64,000 bases of DNA, from positions 72,459,559 to 72,523,558 of the forward strand of contig CATIUR010000001.1 in the NCBI GenBank assembly GCA_949592205.1. The letters run 5' to 3'. This document shows, piece after piece, positions 10,626 through 21,138 of this stretch. Made by a program: the position numbers and the translations under genes. The notes under the pieces are model-generated. The model did not search any database, was not told the DNA's origin, and was given only the letters and a program-made list of their open reading frames with translations. The DNA is from Helichrysum umbraculigerum. Lineage: Eukaryota > Streptophyta > Magnoliopsida > Asterales > Asteraceae. Each line of letters starts with the position of its first letter. Within the stretch, counting starts at the first letter, position 1.

Positions 10626-11277
10626 ATATATCAGTGGCCGTTAAAAATACATGTACGACGACATGAATATCGGAAATAATGGACATGATTAATCATGGTA
10701 ATTTCAGTAGATAACGATGTTCAATTCATGTCAATAAATTTAAAAAGTAACAAACTTTTCTAGAGGTGTTCAAGACTTAGACTTTGAGCAAGGGATGATT
10801 TTTGTGTTTCTAAATTTTATGAACGGTAATTTGGAATAAGACTGAAGGTAATTTGAGTATTTTTGTTTATATAATTAATTAAAAAGCCGGATATATATGA
10901 GAGTTTGAATGGTTTATAAAAGGATATATATGATATTATTAAGTTTGATTGGATATATATTTATAATTATTATAGTTTTTAGGGATATATATGAAATTTT
11001 CTCATAGTTTTAAACTAATTAAGTGGATTTTGATGATATTTCAAGACAAGTATTTACAATTCTAGGTTCTGTAAATAGTCTAATTGATTCTATAAATCAA
11101 ATCAAATATAATAAAAGAAGCTTATAACTTTTGACAATCCTTGTATTCAGAAAAGAAAATAATGTCCCTGTACAAACTTACAAAATTTGAGTCTAAGGGT
11201 GTATTTGGAAATAAAAAATAAAAAAATAAATTAAAAAGAACGTTTGTTGAAGCTTACGGGAGCTGGAGCTTGTTAAA
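10626..11277. other. AT-rich intergenic stretch
   Basis: GATATATATGA-type short repeats occur at 10880-11000. No gene or element end was recognised. Confidence 0.5.
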
Positions 11278-12334
11278 GGGAAATGATTTGTACACCACTA
11301 AAAATTATTCGGGTTAATCAACAAAATCGGCTATGAACTGCCTCCTTTTGTTGCAGCTAAGCAACCAACCCAAAGTATTGTTCATGTATGCAACAAACTG
11401 GTTGGTTTCGTACTGCGATCCTGCAAAGTGAGATTTTACCTTTTCATGTACGCAACAAACTGATTGGTAGACACGTCATTTTTAATTGAACGTGTACACA
11501 CAATCTGAATCTCCTTTTCAATTTCCGACCACCAACATATTCCGGCGGTGGCAGATACGGGACCAATCTCTTTGTCTCTCTCTCCGTTACTAGATTTGTC
11601 TTGGTTGATCAACGTAACAGACATCTCTTCGTCTCTCTCTCCTCTTTGGTTTCTCATTCTGTTTCAAAAAATCGAAACAGCAACCGCCGTAAATTCCGGT
11701 GTCACAGGATCCGATCTAGGGTTTCTGATTCATAGTTTTTCTTTCATATTCCAGATCCGCATTTTCGTTTTCATTTACATACTCTGAATCTACGCTTTCA
11801 TTTTCGTTTTCGTTTTCATTTTCGTTTCTCCCTCCCCATCCGTCGTATGTTGATGGTTGGTCTTCGTCGGATTTTTCGTCGGAGCACACCGGAGAAGATG
11901 ATCGGAACAAACCACGTATATTTTTTTTTGCTTAATCAACAAAATCGGCATTGAACTGCCACCTTTCGTTGCAAATATGCAACCAAAACCCCAAGTATTG
12001 TTCATGTACGCAACAAACTGGTTAATATATTAACCATGTCACGTTTTTAAAAAAACTAAAAATACGTTAATATATAAGTTTACCGGCTGAGCCGGTAATA
12101 GGTTACCATGTTGCTTACATAAATACAAAACCAACCAGTTTGTTGCGTACATAAAAAATACTTTGGGTTGATTGCGTATCTGCAACGAAAGGTGGCAGTT
12201 CATAGCCGATTTTGTTAATTAACCCCAATTATTCGGACACCACTAACTGTGCTTTACAGTGTAGTACTGTACAACATCATAAAACGGAGTTAGTGGTGTA
12301 TGGATATTTTTTTTTTGTTTATGAATCATCACCC
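11278..12334. mobile_element. Hairpin MITE of the GTACACCA family, split by a MULE-type element
   Basis: Left arm GGGAAATGATTTGTACACCA faces right arm TTAGTGGTGTATGG...AATCATCACCC, with core CAGTGTAGTACTGTACAAC at about 12262. Flanks TTGTTAAA (11270-11277) and TTGTTATA (12335-12342) differ at one position and suggest an 8-bp duplication, as in hAT-type MITEs. The unit would be about 130 bp without the 916-bp insertion at 11311-12226. Confidence 0.7.
11311..12226. mobile_element. MULE/Pack-MULE-like element with roughly 95-bp terminal inverted repeats
   Basis: The left end GGGTTAATCAACAAAATCGGC is the inverse of the right end GCCGATTTTGTTAATTAACCCC. The similarity extends about 95 bases on each side, including GCAACAAACTGG. 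The flanks repeat AATTATTC (11303-11310 and 12227-12234), extendable to 10 bp with GG. There is no transposase. The interior 11510-11925 is C/T-rich and resembles a host 5' UTR plus first-exon fragment (GATCTAGGGTTTCTGATTC, then TTTTCGTTTTCG runs). A third, directly repeated copy of the terminal repeat lies at 11931-12022. Gene-fragment capture is inference. Confidence 0.75.
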
Positions 12335-12429
12335 TTGTTATAAAAATAAAAGTTTACAAACACACCCTATATATATAGACGTATATAGTAATGACCAAGG
12401 GTAAATGTAAGAATATAATTATGATATTG

Positions 12430-12660
12430 TAAATTAAGCGTTGTTCGATCGGGAACCGGAGCCCTTCCGGCCGGTACAAAACCGGTTTTGACCAAGGTTT
12501 GACTGGTCAACGAACCGGGCGGTTCGGTCAAAACCGGACGGTTCAACCGGATTTTTGTTTGTTTGTTTTTTTTTTTTAATCGAGTTTTGGCCGGTTTTGG
12601 GGCGGTTCGGCCGGACCCGGAGCCCTTTCTGGTCCGATTCGGTTTTCGGTTTTAAAAACA
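12430..12660. repeat. CCGGTT-rich repetitive segment
   Basis: GC-rich DNA within an AT-rich surrounding, built of alternating CCGGTT/AACCGG words, including a GAGCCCTTYC block repeated in opposite orientations (12460 and 12620). It resembles a non-autonomous transposon or repeat remnant; no clean terminal duplication was found. Confidence 0.45.
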
Positions 12661-12694
12661 TTAATCAATAACCTTATCACTAAAATAAAATCAA

Positions 12695-12958
12695 ACTAAA
12701 AAAAGGGTAATTAGGAGGGTCCTCTTGACCCCCGTACCATATTTTAATATTACGTGTCCGCCCCATCCACAAGGAACATCAACGCCGGACAAATCATATG
12801 TCCACAAATCAACCACATATGTTGAGGAACGGATCACCTATTCAGAAATCAACCACATGTGCTCAGGAACGGATTTGAACCCTTGACCTATAGCTCACAC
12901 ATGTAAAGTCTGAAAATTTACAATGGCGATACCACTTCAGCTATGCTCAATCGGTAAA
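12695..12958 (-). mobile_element. Probable tRNA-derived SINE
   Basis: On the minus strand the head carries an A-box-like TAGCTGAAGTGG (near 12945) and a B-box-like GGGTTCAAATCC (near 12870), the RNA polymerase III promoter spacing and order of tRNA-derived SINEs. The body ends near 12700 in a T-run, as in several plant SINE families. Target duplications could not be assigned, so the ends are approximate. Confidence 0.55.
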
Positions 12959-13594
12959 TAAAATTTTACCAGTTAAACAAAGTTAATACAAAACAAATTG
13001 TTTCACAATAGTTTTATAGTTTTAATTACAATTAACAAATAGTAATGCACGGTTAATTTTTAATGATAACTCTTGAAACTCTTATGCATAAACCTCTTTC
13101 TTTTGCATTTCAAAATATTCTTACATTTAGATGTAAAATGCTCACACTCACTAGTAGAACATTTCAATAAACACACTTAAAATTGTACTTTGTAAGGGTG
13201 AGTATTCATACCGAATTCTTGATACCGTACTGGTCCTATACCGATCCAGTCCAATCGGCTTCAAACGGTCTGTTACTCCGGACTTATATAAACAAATTTT
13301 TTTTGTAATGCAATACTTTCGGTACGGTATCCAGTACTTTCCGGTTTTAGTATCCGGTTTAAAAGCAATTTGCACATACCGCCCAATTTTGCTATGCCAT
13401 TATTAATTTTACCCGCTCTAAGCATTAAAAGTTTTGAACATGGCTCCAAGCAACCTATTTCTTGGTAGTAATTCAAAAAGTACGTTTTCTTTTCTATCCC
13501 ATGATACAATTATTACATTCATGATTCATGTTACTGTTACCGTCAGATAAATGTAAAATTTGAAAATGATACTGTTACTTCATGATATTTCACG

Positions 13595-13595
<1 letters not shown>
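12959..13595. other. Intergenic stretch with GGTAC/ATACCG-rich patch
   Basis: 13195-13370 is rich in ATACCG and CGGTAT words, like degenerate plant repeat DNA. No gene was recognised; the ORFs on the minus strand here lack any familiar domain. Confidence 0.4.

Positions 13596-13596
<1 letters not shown>

Positions 13597-13675
<79 letters not shown>
13597..13675. repeat. (ATT)n microsatellite
   Basis: About 26 uninterrupted ATT/TTA units. The apparent poly-leucine reading frame across it is a product of the repeat. Confidence 0.95.
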
Positions 13676-13833
13676 CTATGGGAAACTCAATATATGTTGC
13701 AAAGCCAAAGTGTAGATATCTTGCATGTCACAAAGGTAAAATGAAAGACCATTTTTGTGAATATCAATAAACTTGAAATACTTAAATAGTAAAAAGAAAA
13801 TTAAAACTTTTAACAACAATTAACAGTTAACCA

Positions 13834-14012
13834 GTGACGGATTCACGATTTTGAGTGATCTGTAGAATTAGTATTTAATTTTTTTGAACTTGTAGCACAA
13901 ACAAAGAATGCAACTAAAATTACAATTTTTCATAAGAAATTTACTTTACATATAGTAAATGGCTCATAGCAAATGCTACCACTACTTTCTACGTACATCC
14001 GCCCTATAGTCA
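13834..14012. mobile_element. Possible decayed MITE
   Basis: CCAGTGACGGATTCACG at the left and TACGTACATCCGCCC at the right resemble the inverted ends of the widespread plant 'CAGTGGCGGA' MITEs. Pairing is imperfect and no duplication is clear. Confidence 0.35.
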
Positions 14013-14198
14013 ACTGCACAAACGTTATCTACATTGTTATAACACAATATAGAAGTTCTAGAGAAAATCCCAAGGCACATTTTCGCAAACAGTTTACTTG
14101 AATACAACAAATACTAGCCAACTATCAAATATGTATAACCCTAAGATTTGTCATTAGTATTATAAAACATTAGATTTGATCCGTATATATAACATATT

Positions 14199-14385
14199 TC
14201 TAAGCTGCCTCAACTGGTAAGACCTTGGGCTTTAATTAGAGATCTTAAGTTCGACTCTCATTGGGTGCAAATATTTTGAAATTGTCACACCAACCTTTTG
14301 AAAATGGAGGACTTCAACTGATTTAAGTTTGTGTAATGGTGGAATCAGATCCCTGAATTAGTCGGTCAAAGATTGAAATCATAGT
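14199..14385 (+). mobile_element. Probable tRNA-derived SINE
   Basis: The head has an A-box-like CTGGTAAGACCTTGG (14214) and a B-box-like AAGTTCGACTC (14248), about 35 bases apart. A non-tRNA body follows with ACTTCAACTGATTTAAG. Boundaries are approximate because target duplications are not obvious. It is too degenerate to be a working tRNA gene. Confidence 0.55.
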
Positions 14386-14789
14386 TAAAAGAAAATGTGT
14401 TTTGTATGTTCACAAACTCATATATCACACAATAATACCTTGTAATTTTGCAAGCATGTCATTTTTTTCCTTTATTTAATTCATTATTATCACAAATATA
14501 TTAAGTATTTTTATTCTCCTCTTATCCAATCATATGTAAGTTGGTTATCAACTAATAATGAAACAGAACATTGCAAGTTCTTAGATTTCATTTTGGCATA
14601 TGGTAACATGCAATATGTATAATAAAGTTTATTGTTCAATTATTAGTTAAATAGATTCTCATAAACTAATCATACTAGTACTAGTTTTGATTATTTAAAC
14701 GACTAAAAACCCGAAAATAAAGACCATATAATAATTTAAAAACCACCATAGACCTTCGACAAAAGACATGTTAGTTATCAAGATTTTTA

Positions 14790-15100
14790 TGACATCCCCA
14801 TACCCCATTCTCAAGAATCCAATGCGGAAACGGATGCATAATTTTATTTATTTTATATTAATTAATTAATAATTAATCAATCGTACTATATTAAATTATT
14901 TAATTTAACCGTAAAAATACTAATACTAATATACATAAAAGGTTCAATCTATAATTCAGAATTACATTATAACAACATTGCATTTTAACGTTACTAATTT
15001 CACTACATCTTAATTTCATGCCCATGCATTATAACAACATTACATCTTACTTTTAATACGGAGTAATTTCACTACATCTTAATTTGATGCACTTCCGAAC
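14790..15100. repeat. LTR-start-like sequence and a 63-bp direct duplication
   Basis: TGACATCCCCATACCCC followed by ATGCGGAAACGG (14787-14837) resembles the start of the plant Ty3 LTRs seen elsewhere in this window. A block beginning CATTATAACAACATT occurs at about 14966 and again at about 15029, sharing CACTACATCTTAATTT. It may be the remains of an old LTR. Confidence 0.35.
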
Positions 15101-15715
15101 TAAACCCTACAATTAAATTAAAGTATTAAATTACGTATATCATATAATAAATAATAATACGAGTAGTAATAAAAAAACAATGAATATAAGCTCATTAATA
15201 ATATAAAATCATAATTAATTAATGTAAACACTTTTTAATACTCCCGTAGCGATTATCCTTTTTCTTTTTTTTTTACTTGAGATTTGATCATCAAATATAA
15301 ATTAATTACTTAGGTAAAATACATACAATAAATATATGGGAGCTAGGATAAAAAGAAATAGGCAAGTCACATGTGAATTCGGGTATCATGTGAGACAACC
15401 AATAATTAAATAAAACAATTGAATGTGTTGAATACCAAAGATATTAAAACCATTTCAATACGATAGCTTCATTTTTAGAAAATTTTATTTATTAGGTGGT
15501 TACATGATCATTAGGTGGTTAACATATAATGTGTTTGTTCTATTTTCAGTGTATAAGTACATTGCTGTTTTGATTTCAAAAAAAAAAAAAAAAGGTCAAT
15601 TTTTATATCGAAGAACAGAAAAAGTTTATAAGAGGTCAAGATGGATTGTTTAGAGAGAACAATGTACGATTACATTTAAATAAAACTATGTGCAGTTTAA
15701 AAGTGGATATTAAAA

Positions 15716-15848
15716 GGGTGATGATTCGTACACCGCCTGTTTTTAGCCATACACCATCAAACATGCTACAGGGTATTGTACTGTATTGCACTATAAAGCA
15801 CGTTTGGTGGTGTATGGCCAAAAACAGGTGGGGTACGAATCACTTCCA
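15716..15848. mobile_element. Hairpin MITE, 133 bp
   Basis: GGGTGATGATTCGTACACC at the left pairs with GGTACGAATCACTTCC at the right, and CTGTTTTTAGCCATACACCA pairs with TGGTGTATGGCCAAAAACAG. The core is TATTGTACTGTATTGC. Perfect 9-bp flanks ATATTAAAA lie at 15707-15715 and 15849-15857. Confidence 0.85.
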
Positions 15849-16501
15849 ATATTAAAATTGTAACGGAAAAGGTAATATTTGTGAAATATAATAAGAAGAA
15901 ATATGAAAGTTTCAATGAAAACATCGTCTAAGTTGCATTTGATCCGATGTATCTCCATCATGTACACACATGATTATTATTAATTGGGTACAAATCTTTG
16001 ACGAAGAGAATTGCTCAATTTCGGCCGACTTTAGAGATCAAAACCTCCTTCGATGAAGAGTTCCTACTACAGTACATAAACAATGAAATTTTTCTATACT
16101 TTTAACTTCCGTAAAATGAGTAAACAACCTAAAAGAAATTATATTTGTGCATTTAAAAATCTACACTTTTTATGCCCCGTCGCAACGTGTTGGTGAAAAA
16201 ATCTCGTAACTTTCAAATCGCTGCATTTTGTGTTTACTAATTCAACTTTAGGACTAGCGAGGCTTAAAATTTGATCCGGGTTAAATGATACTATATGAGT
16301 CGAGTATCAGAAAATTTATGGTCGCTTAATAATGACTCGACTTAATCACATAAACTCGAATAATATTTAATAACCATATTCGAGTACAAGTTAGAATTAT
16401 TTGTTGTTGTTTGAGTTCAAAGTTTAATCCATAATAATTGTTATCTGAATATGCTATTTGAATGAGCTGATTATCATAATTAAATTGCATGTTTATAAAT
16501 T

Positions 16502-16708
16502 GGGATTGGCTAACTTGTGCCCTAAGGGCATACGTTAAGCCTCATTAAATTTACTAAAACATTCCATATATATCACAAAAATCATTTATTAAACTCACTA
16601 ATTTCCTATTATACATGCAAATTAATTATGATTTATATTATTTATGAAAAATTTACTTCATTAACTTCTCCTTAACTAATGCCCTAAGGGTACTAGTTAG
16701 ATTTTCCC
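16502..16708. mobile_element. MULE-type MITE, 207 bp
   Basis: The arms GGGATTGGCTAACTTGTGCC and its imperfect inverse ending TACTAGTTAGATTTTCCC each contain GCCCTAAGGG. Flanking 10-bp duplications TTTATAAATT lie at 16492-16501 and 16709-16718. The 9-10-bp duplication size fits Mutator-like elements. Confidence 0.85.
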
Positions 16709-17763
16709 TTTATAAATTAGTCTCATACCGCTTATATTAGCTCATTGTAACTTGCAAGCTCATTAATTAATTTCAGGTCTTGAGTCTCTACTCTAAAGCT
16801 ATATCATATTAGTTACATTAATTTTATTTAATAAAAAATCGATAACGCTATATTTTTACATAATTAGTGGGTTTTTCCCGGATTTGGAGTAACTTGGGCG
16901 CTTAAGGGCTCCGTACGGCTGGATTGGGCCAGTATATAGAGACTTAGCCATTGGGTCTCCCCGTACGGAGTACCTAGGCGATTTCTGTTAGCCTTTAAAA
17001 AAAAAACTAGATTTGTCGGACTTACTAAACTAAGAGCGTTCACAATACTTTGAACTTTTCTAAAGCAATAATATATCCAATGGTGACTGAAATCGACTAA
17101 CCACATCAGTTTTTTTCAAAATTGACCGATCCCTGCCTTCAGTGACTCCGTTACTTCAATTTTTAAGTCCACATTTAATGATATCCATTTATTTATATTC
17201 ACACACCGAATAAAAAAGTAAAAAAAAATCCACGGGCCGTCGGATATCCGACGGACCGAATTGACCAATGGGCCGGTGCCATCGGTGTTGGTTTCAACCG
17301 ACGACACCGTTGGGTGTACATCATATTACGCCTATTTTTATGGTATAAACATTTACACTCCAATGGTAAATCTTTTTAAAACCTTTTTTCATCAAGATTC
17401 GTATACACAAAATATGAAAATATTTTGATATTGATAATTTACACACACTATTGTTATTGAGCGAAAACTCAATGTTGACAAACCCTTTATAAAAAAAAAC
17501 TTTCAACGCCAAGGGAATTAAGCTTTGCAAAGACTTTTTTCCCTCAAAAAAATCCGCCATGTAGATACTCTAGATGCCCGTATTTTTACACGTGTTTATA
17601 AACTCCACTTGAACTCGAATATTTTTAATAGTGAAATGTCGTTAATGATCCTACCCACAAAGTAACGAACATCTTTATCGTATTAGGCATTAGTATAAAC
17701 CTGTGGAATTGCAAAGATATGAGATGTTGTCGAGTTGATCCCATGAAATATAAATAAAGACTA
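16709..17763. other. Intergenic stretch, no recognised gene
   Basis: 16860-16990 contains a GC-richer fragment with two CCGTACGG palindromes (about 16909 and 16961) and an A-run. It may be a transposon relic. Short frames on the minus strand at 16864-17560 show no familiar domain. Confidence 0.4.
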
Positions 17764-17766
17764 ATG

Positions 17767-18517
17767 GTGCGCTCGATTCAAAGTGGGGAATAAGAATGAG
17801 AAAGGGAAATGGTATACTAAGGGAATACTAAGGAATGCTCAATACATTTATCATTGATGTTGCTTGATTTTTTAGAATTAATCATTCGAATAAGGTGACA
17901 AATTGGGTCGAGTCACGTTGACGGGTCTAAAGTACCTAACTTGAACCCGACATTATTTGATAATGTACCTAACCCGAACACGATCTTCATCTCGGTTGGT
18001 GGTTGATTCCGCGTTAAACGGGTCAAATTTAATGGGTTACCTTTCGATTATTGGTTTCACCCGTTAACCCGAACCTTAGCGGGTTGGATTCGTGTCAAAT
18101 GGGTCAAGTTTCCTTTGGACTGACGCATTGACCCGTTAACCCGAGCCCAACTCGAAAAATTAAACGGGTTTGCGGGTTTCAAGTTAATTTCAGTTTGTGA
18201 AATGGTTTCGCGTCAAACGGGTCAACTTCCATGGGTTACTTTTAGGTTTGTGAGTTGACCCGTTAACCCAAACCTTGACCCGAGTCCGACCCAAAAATTA
18301 AATGGGTTGGCGAGTATCGGGTTGACAAGTTGAGATACATATATAAATGTTATATGTCGGTATAATGATAACTAATGATATCCATTACCCCCAATTTAGT
18401 GAGGTATGAGTGATTAACCACTAATGGGTGATGGAACATCGCATTATAGAATACCAAGCACCATCATTCATTACATTTCCTATTCCCTACCCCTAATACC
18501 CTCAACCAAGCACCCGT
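17767..18517. mobile_element. Possible PIF/Harbinger- or Tourist-like element with ACCCG-rich interior
   Basis: The left end GGTGCGCTCGATTC and the inverse of the right end GGGTGCTTGGTTGA are similar, and TAA/TAAT flanks both sides, which fits the TWA target of PIF/Harbinger elements. The interior (17930-18320) holds repeated GGGTCAA, TTAACCCGAACC and TGACCCG words, with a unit of roughly 115 bases. No ORF was recognised. Confidence 0.5.
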
Positions 18518-18719
18518 AATGTATAACTTGCCACATTAGCACGTAAGCATATAATAATACTGATATACACTATACACAATTACACATAGTTAGTACCCCA
18601 TTAATATTATTGTTCATATATTTACTACCCCGTTTACCTTTTACTTGTACATTTTCCATTTTTCATTTTCATTTTTTACCCACATCTAATTCCATAAATA
18701 AAATAATTCAAGAATTTGA

Positions 18720-19028
18720 GAGAAAATTGCGTGGATCGTCCCTGTGGTTTGCACAAAATTGCACGCCGCGTCCCTGTGCTTTTTTTTTACCTGGATCATC
18801 CATGTACTTTCACTTTGTTGCATGGGTCGTCCTTCTGCCTTATGAACGCAGGGATGATCCAGGTCAAAAAAATGCAAGTACAGGAATGATCCAGGTAAAA
18901 AAATGCAAGTACAAGGATGATCCATGCAACAAAGTGAAAGTACAAGGATGATACAGGTAAAAAAAAAATCACAGGGACGCGGCGTGCAATTTTACGCAAA
19001 CCACATAAACGATCCACGCAATTTTCTC
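18720..19028. mobile_element. MULE-type MITE, 309 bp, upstream of the 19378 gene
   Basis: Long inverted arms GAGAAAATTGCGTGGATCG and CGATCCACGCAATTTTCTC continue through TGCACGCCGCGTCCCTGTG and its inverse. Perfect 9-bp duplications AGAATTTGA lie at 18711-18719 and 19029-19037. The centre has several GGATGATCC-type words in both orientations. It separates a TATA-like CATAAATAAAA (about 18695) from the gene start. Confidence 0.9.
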
Positions 19029-19037
19029 AGAATTTGA

Positions 19038-19377
19038 AGAAGTTTGCCTCCTTATTTTGGAAAGACCAATAAATTCAACACTATCTACCATTGACTACAA
19101 ACTTCCCATTTCACACCACCCTCCACTTCACTTTCTTTCCACACTCCCCTTTAACGACTCTTTACACCACAACCACCGCCGGAAACCACCACCACCGCAT
19201 TGCATCGCACTTACAAAAGCTCAAATCTTTTTCATGTTTCCCGGTTGTTGTATAATTATTACTTGTAAACACATCCAACACCCATAAGACCTAAACCACC
19301 GTATCACCACCAAACACCACCACCATTTTTCAAGCTTCAAATTTATTATAGTTCCAATCTTTTTCAATTTTTACATA
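19038..19377 (+). promoter_or_regulatory. Probable 5' UTR/proximal promoter of the 19378 gene
   Basis: A C/A/T-rich leader with CACCACC and CTTTCTTTCC stretches, typical of plant 5' UTRs. No clear TATA box lies between the MITE and the ATG; the nearest, CATAAATAAAA at about 18695, is upstream of the MITE. Confidence 0.4.
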
Positions 19378-20193
19378 ATGGGTTGTTGTGCAAGCACAAA
19401 TAAACCACCCCCATCTCCTCAATTTCACCGGCATTCATCAAAGTCAAGCCGAGCTCCGCCGCCGGTGGATGAAGAAACGGTAAAAGAAGTACTTTCAGAA
19501 ACCCCCAATCCAAACCGCTTCACAAAAATCGGAAACCAACCCAGAAAAATTACACCCAGAAATAGCCTAACCAAGATCCAAAATCAACAAAAGTACAATC
19601 TTGATGAAGTTCATGTTTCCGGCGAGGTCTCTGAGATCTGTAGTAATATGAGCGAGACTGTCTCAACCCCTACATATGAAGAAGACATTGAAGTTCTTCG
19701 TCGGAGAGTCACCGAAAGATCGCCGGTCAAGTTAAGAAACCGCCAGCCGGTTTCCGGCGAGCTTCGGATGCTAAGAAATTCTCCGGTAAAAGGCAAGCAA
19801 CAATCTCCGGGTCGAGTCAGATCCGGACCCGGACCCGGACTCGGATACGAAATGAACAACCGGGGCCCAGGGTTTGGGTCTACTGGCCGGCAGAGGCCGG
19901 TTCCGGGGAATGGGCCGGTGGGTCGATCGAGATCTCCGGCGAATCGTACGGTGGCTAGAGGTGGTGGTGGGGCTAGAAATGGGATGGGTAGAAGTCCGTC
20001 AGCGAAACGGAGAGAAAACTCTCCGGGTCGGGTCGGTTTGAAATTACCGGATAAGGTTATGAAACCCGATTTTAATTCGGGTTATGATTTACGAGTAGAA
20101 GAGAGTGGATGGGGCCCGAGTCCGATTGATCGAAACGACGACGAATCACTTGATAACCCGCTTGTATCATTGGAATGTTTTATTTTTCTGTAA
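19378..20193 (+). CDS. Plant-specific protein with N-terminal MGCC lipidation signal, function unknown
   Basis: A single-exon ORF of 271 codons. The N-terminus MGCCASTN is a strong N-myristoylation signal (Gly2, small residue at position 6) with Cys3 and Cys4 placed for palmitoylation, so it should sit on the plasma membrane or an endomembrane. The rest is low-complexity and basic. It has Pro/Ser-rich segments, several SPxR/RSPS motifs (RSRSPANR, GRSPSAKRR, ENSPGRV) that look like proline-directed phosphorylation sites, a Gly-rich stretch (about residues 195-205), and an acidic block near residues 75-110. The C-terminus ends in NPLVSLECFIFL, which I take to be a conserved plant signature. No enzyme domain is visible. 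Codon use and GC are clearly higher than the surroundings, supporting a real gene. The ATG at 19378 is the first in frame. Proteins of this kind are often labelled serine/arginine-repetitive-like; that is a composition label, not a function. Confidence 0.85.
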   Translation: MGCCASTNKPPPSPQFHRHSSKSSRAPPPVDEETVKEVLSETPNPNRFTKIGNQPRKITPRNSLTKIQNQQKYNLDEVHVSGEVSEICSNMSETVSTPTYEEDIEVLRRRVTERSPVKLRNRQPVSGELRMLRNSPVKGKQQSPGRVRSGPGPGLGYEMNNRGPGFGSTGRQRPVPGNGPVGRSRSPANRTVARGGGGARNGMGRSPSAKRRENSPGRVGLKLPDKVMKPDFNSGYDLRVEESGWGPSPIDRNDDESLDNPLVSLECFIFL

Positions 20194-20545
20194 AAAAAAA
20201 TGTTTAGTATAGATAATATTATTATTATTTATCTTTTCCAAAATCCTTTTAGTAGGATATATGTATAACATTAGTTAGTAATGTCAAGTGTCGTTATATT
20301 GATTATTATTAATAGAAGAATAATTAATAGAGTTTAATGTGGTAAGAATTGTAATTTAGGGTTTAAAGTGATAGTTTGATAATGTTATAATTGAAATCTT
20401 CTATTGAATGTGTTAAAGTGTTAAAACAGACTATGCATTTAACTTTCTATTTTATGTTTATAACTTACCGTAGTATGTATAAACTTAAGAAAATGACAGT
20501 TTAAAAATATACAATACGATGGTTTTATAAGTTGCATAAATACAA
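20194..20545 (+). other. 3' flank of the 19378 gene
   Basis: AT-rich DNA with AATAATATT and AATAGAAGAATAATT stretches that could act as plant polyadenylation signals. No separate gene. Confidence 0.4.
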
Positions 20546-20986
20546 GAGTAAATTACGTTTCCAGTCTCTGTGGTATACACGTTATTTCACTCACAGTCCT
20601 TGGGTCATTTTTTTTACGGTCCCAGTCCCTCAACCCGGCTTTATGTTTCATTCCCGGTCCCTGACCCTAACGCCGGTTAATTTTATCCGTTAAGTCAGTC
20701 AACGTGTGTGGCACAAGAGGGCGAAAATGATTTTTCCGTCTATTATGAACAATTTTTTTAGTCTTTGAACATCTACCTACCTTTTTCAAGCATTTGATAA
20801 GTCCTTTTTGCCCTATTGAACCACGCAAGTTGGATGACTTAACGAGAAAAATTAATTGACGTTAGGGTTAGGGACCGGGAGTTAAACATAAATCCGGGTC
20901 GAGGGACTGGGATCGCAAAAAAAACGACCCAGGGACTTAGAGTGAAATAACGTGCATACCACAGGGGCTGACAACATAATTTACTC
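20546..20986. mobile_element. MULE-type MITE, 441 bp
   Basis: The left arm GAGTAAATTACGTTTCCAGT is inverted at the right (ending ATAATTTACTC), and both arms carry TGTGGTAT and CACGTTATTTCACT or inverses. Perfect 9-bp duplications TAAATACAA lie at 20537-20545 and 20987-20995. No ORF. Confidence 0.9.
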
Positions 20987-20998
20987 TAAATACAATAA

Positions 20999-21129
20999 GA
21001 GTAGTGATATTTTCACCATCCAAATTGATAAATCCACCATAATTATGCATTAACAGGTTGTACTGTACAATCTGCTAATGCATATTTATGATGGATTTAT
21101 CATTTTGAATGGTGAAAATATCATTTGTC
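20999..21129. mobile_element. Palindromic MITE, 131 bp
   Basis: Almost the whole element is one hairpin: TGATATTTTCACCAT is inverted as ATGGTGAAAATATCA, then GATAAATCCACCATAA and its inverse, around TTGTACTGTACAA. The 9-bp flanks ATACAATAA lie at 20990-20998 and 21130-21138. It abuts the preceding MITE. Confidence 0.88.
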
Positions 21130-21138
21130 ATACAATAA

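Noticed and set aside
13582..13770. ORF with a long leucine run, like a signal peptide
   Set aside because: It is the (ATT)n microsatellite read in one frame.
14199..14275. tRNA gene
   Set aside because: A- and B-box-like sequences are present but no cloverleaf or acceptor stem forms; a SINE head fits better.
18610..19017. Overlapping ORFs around 18600-19000
   Set aside because: They are frames across the inverted repeats of the 309-bp MITE.
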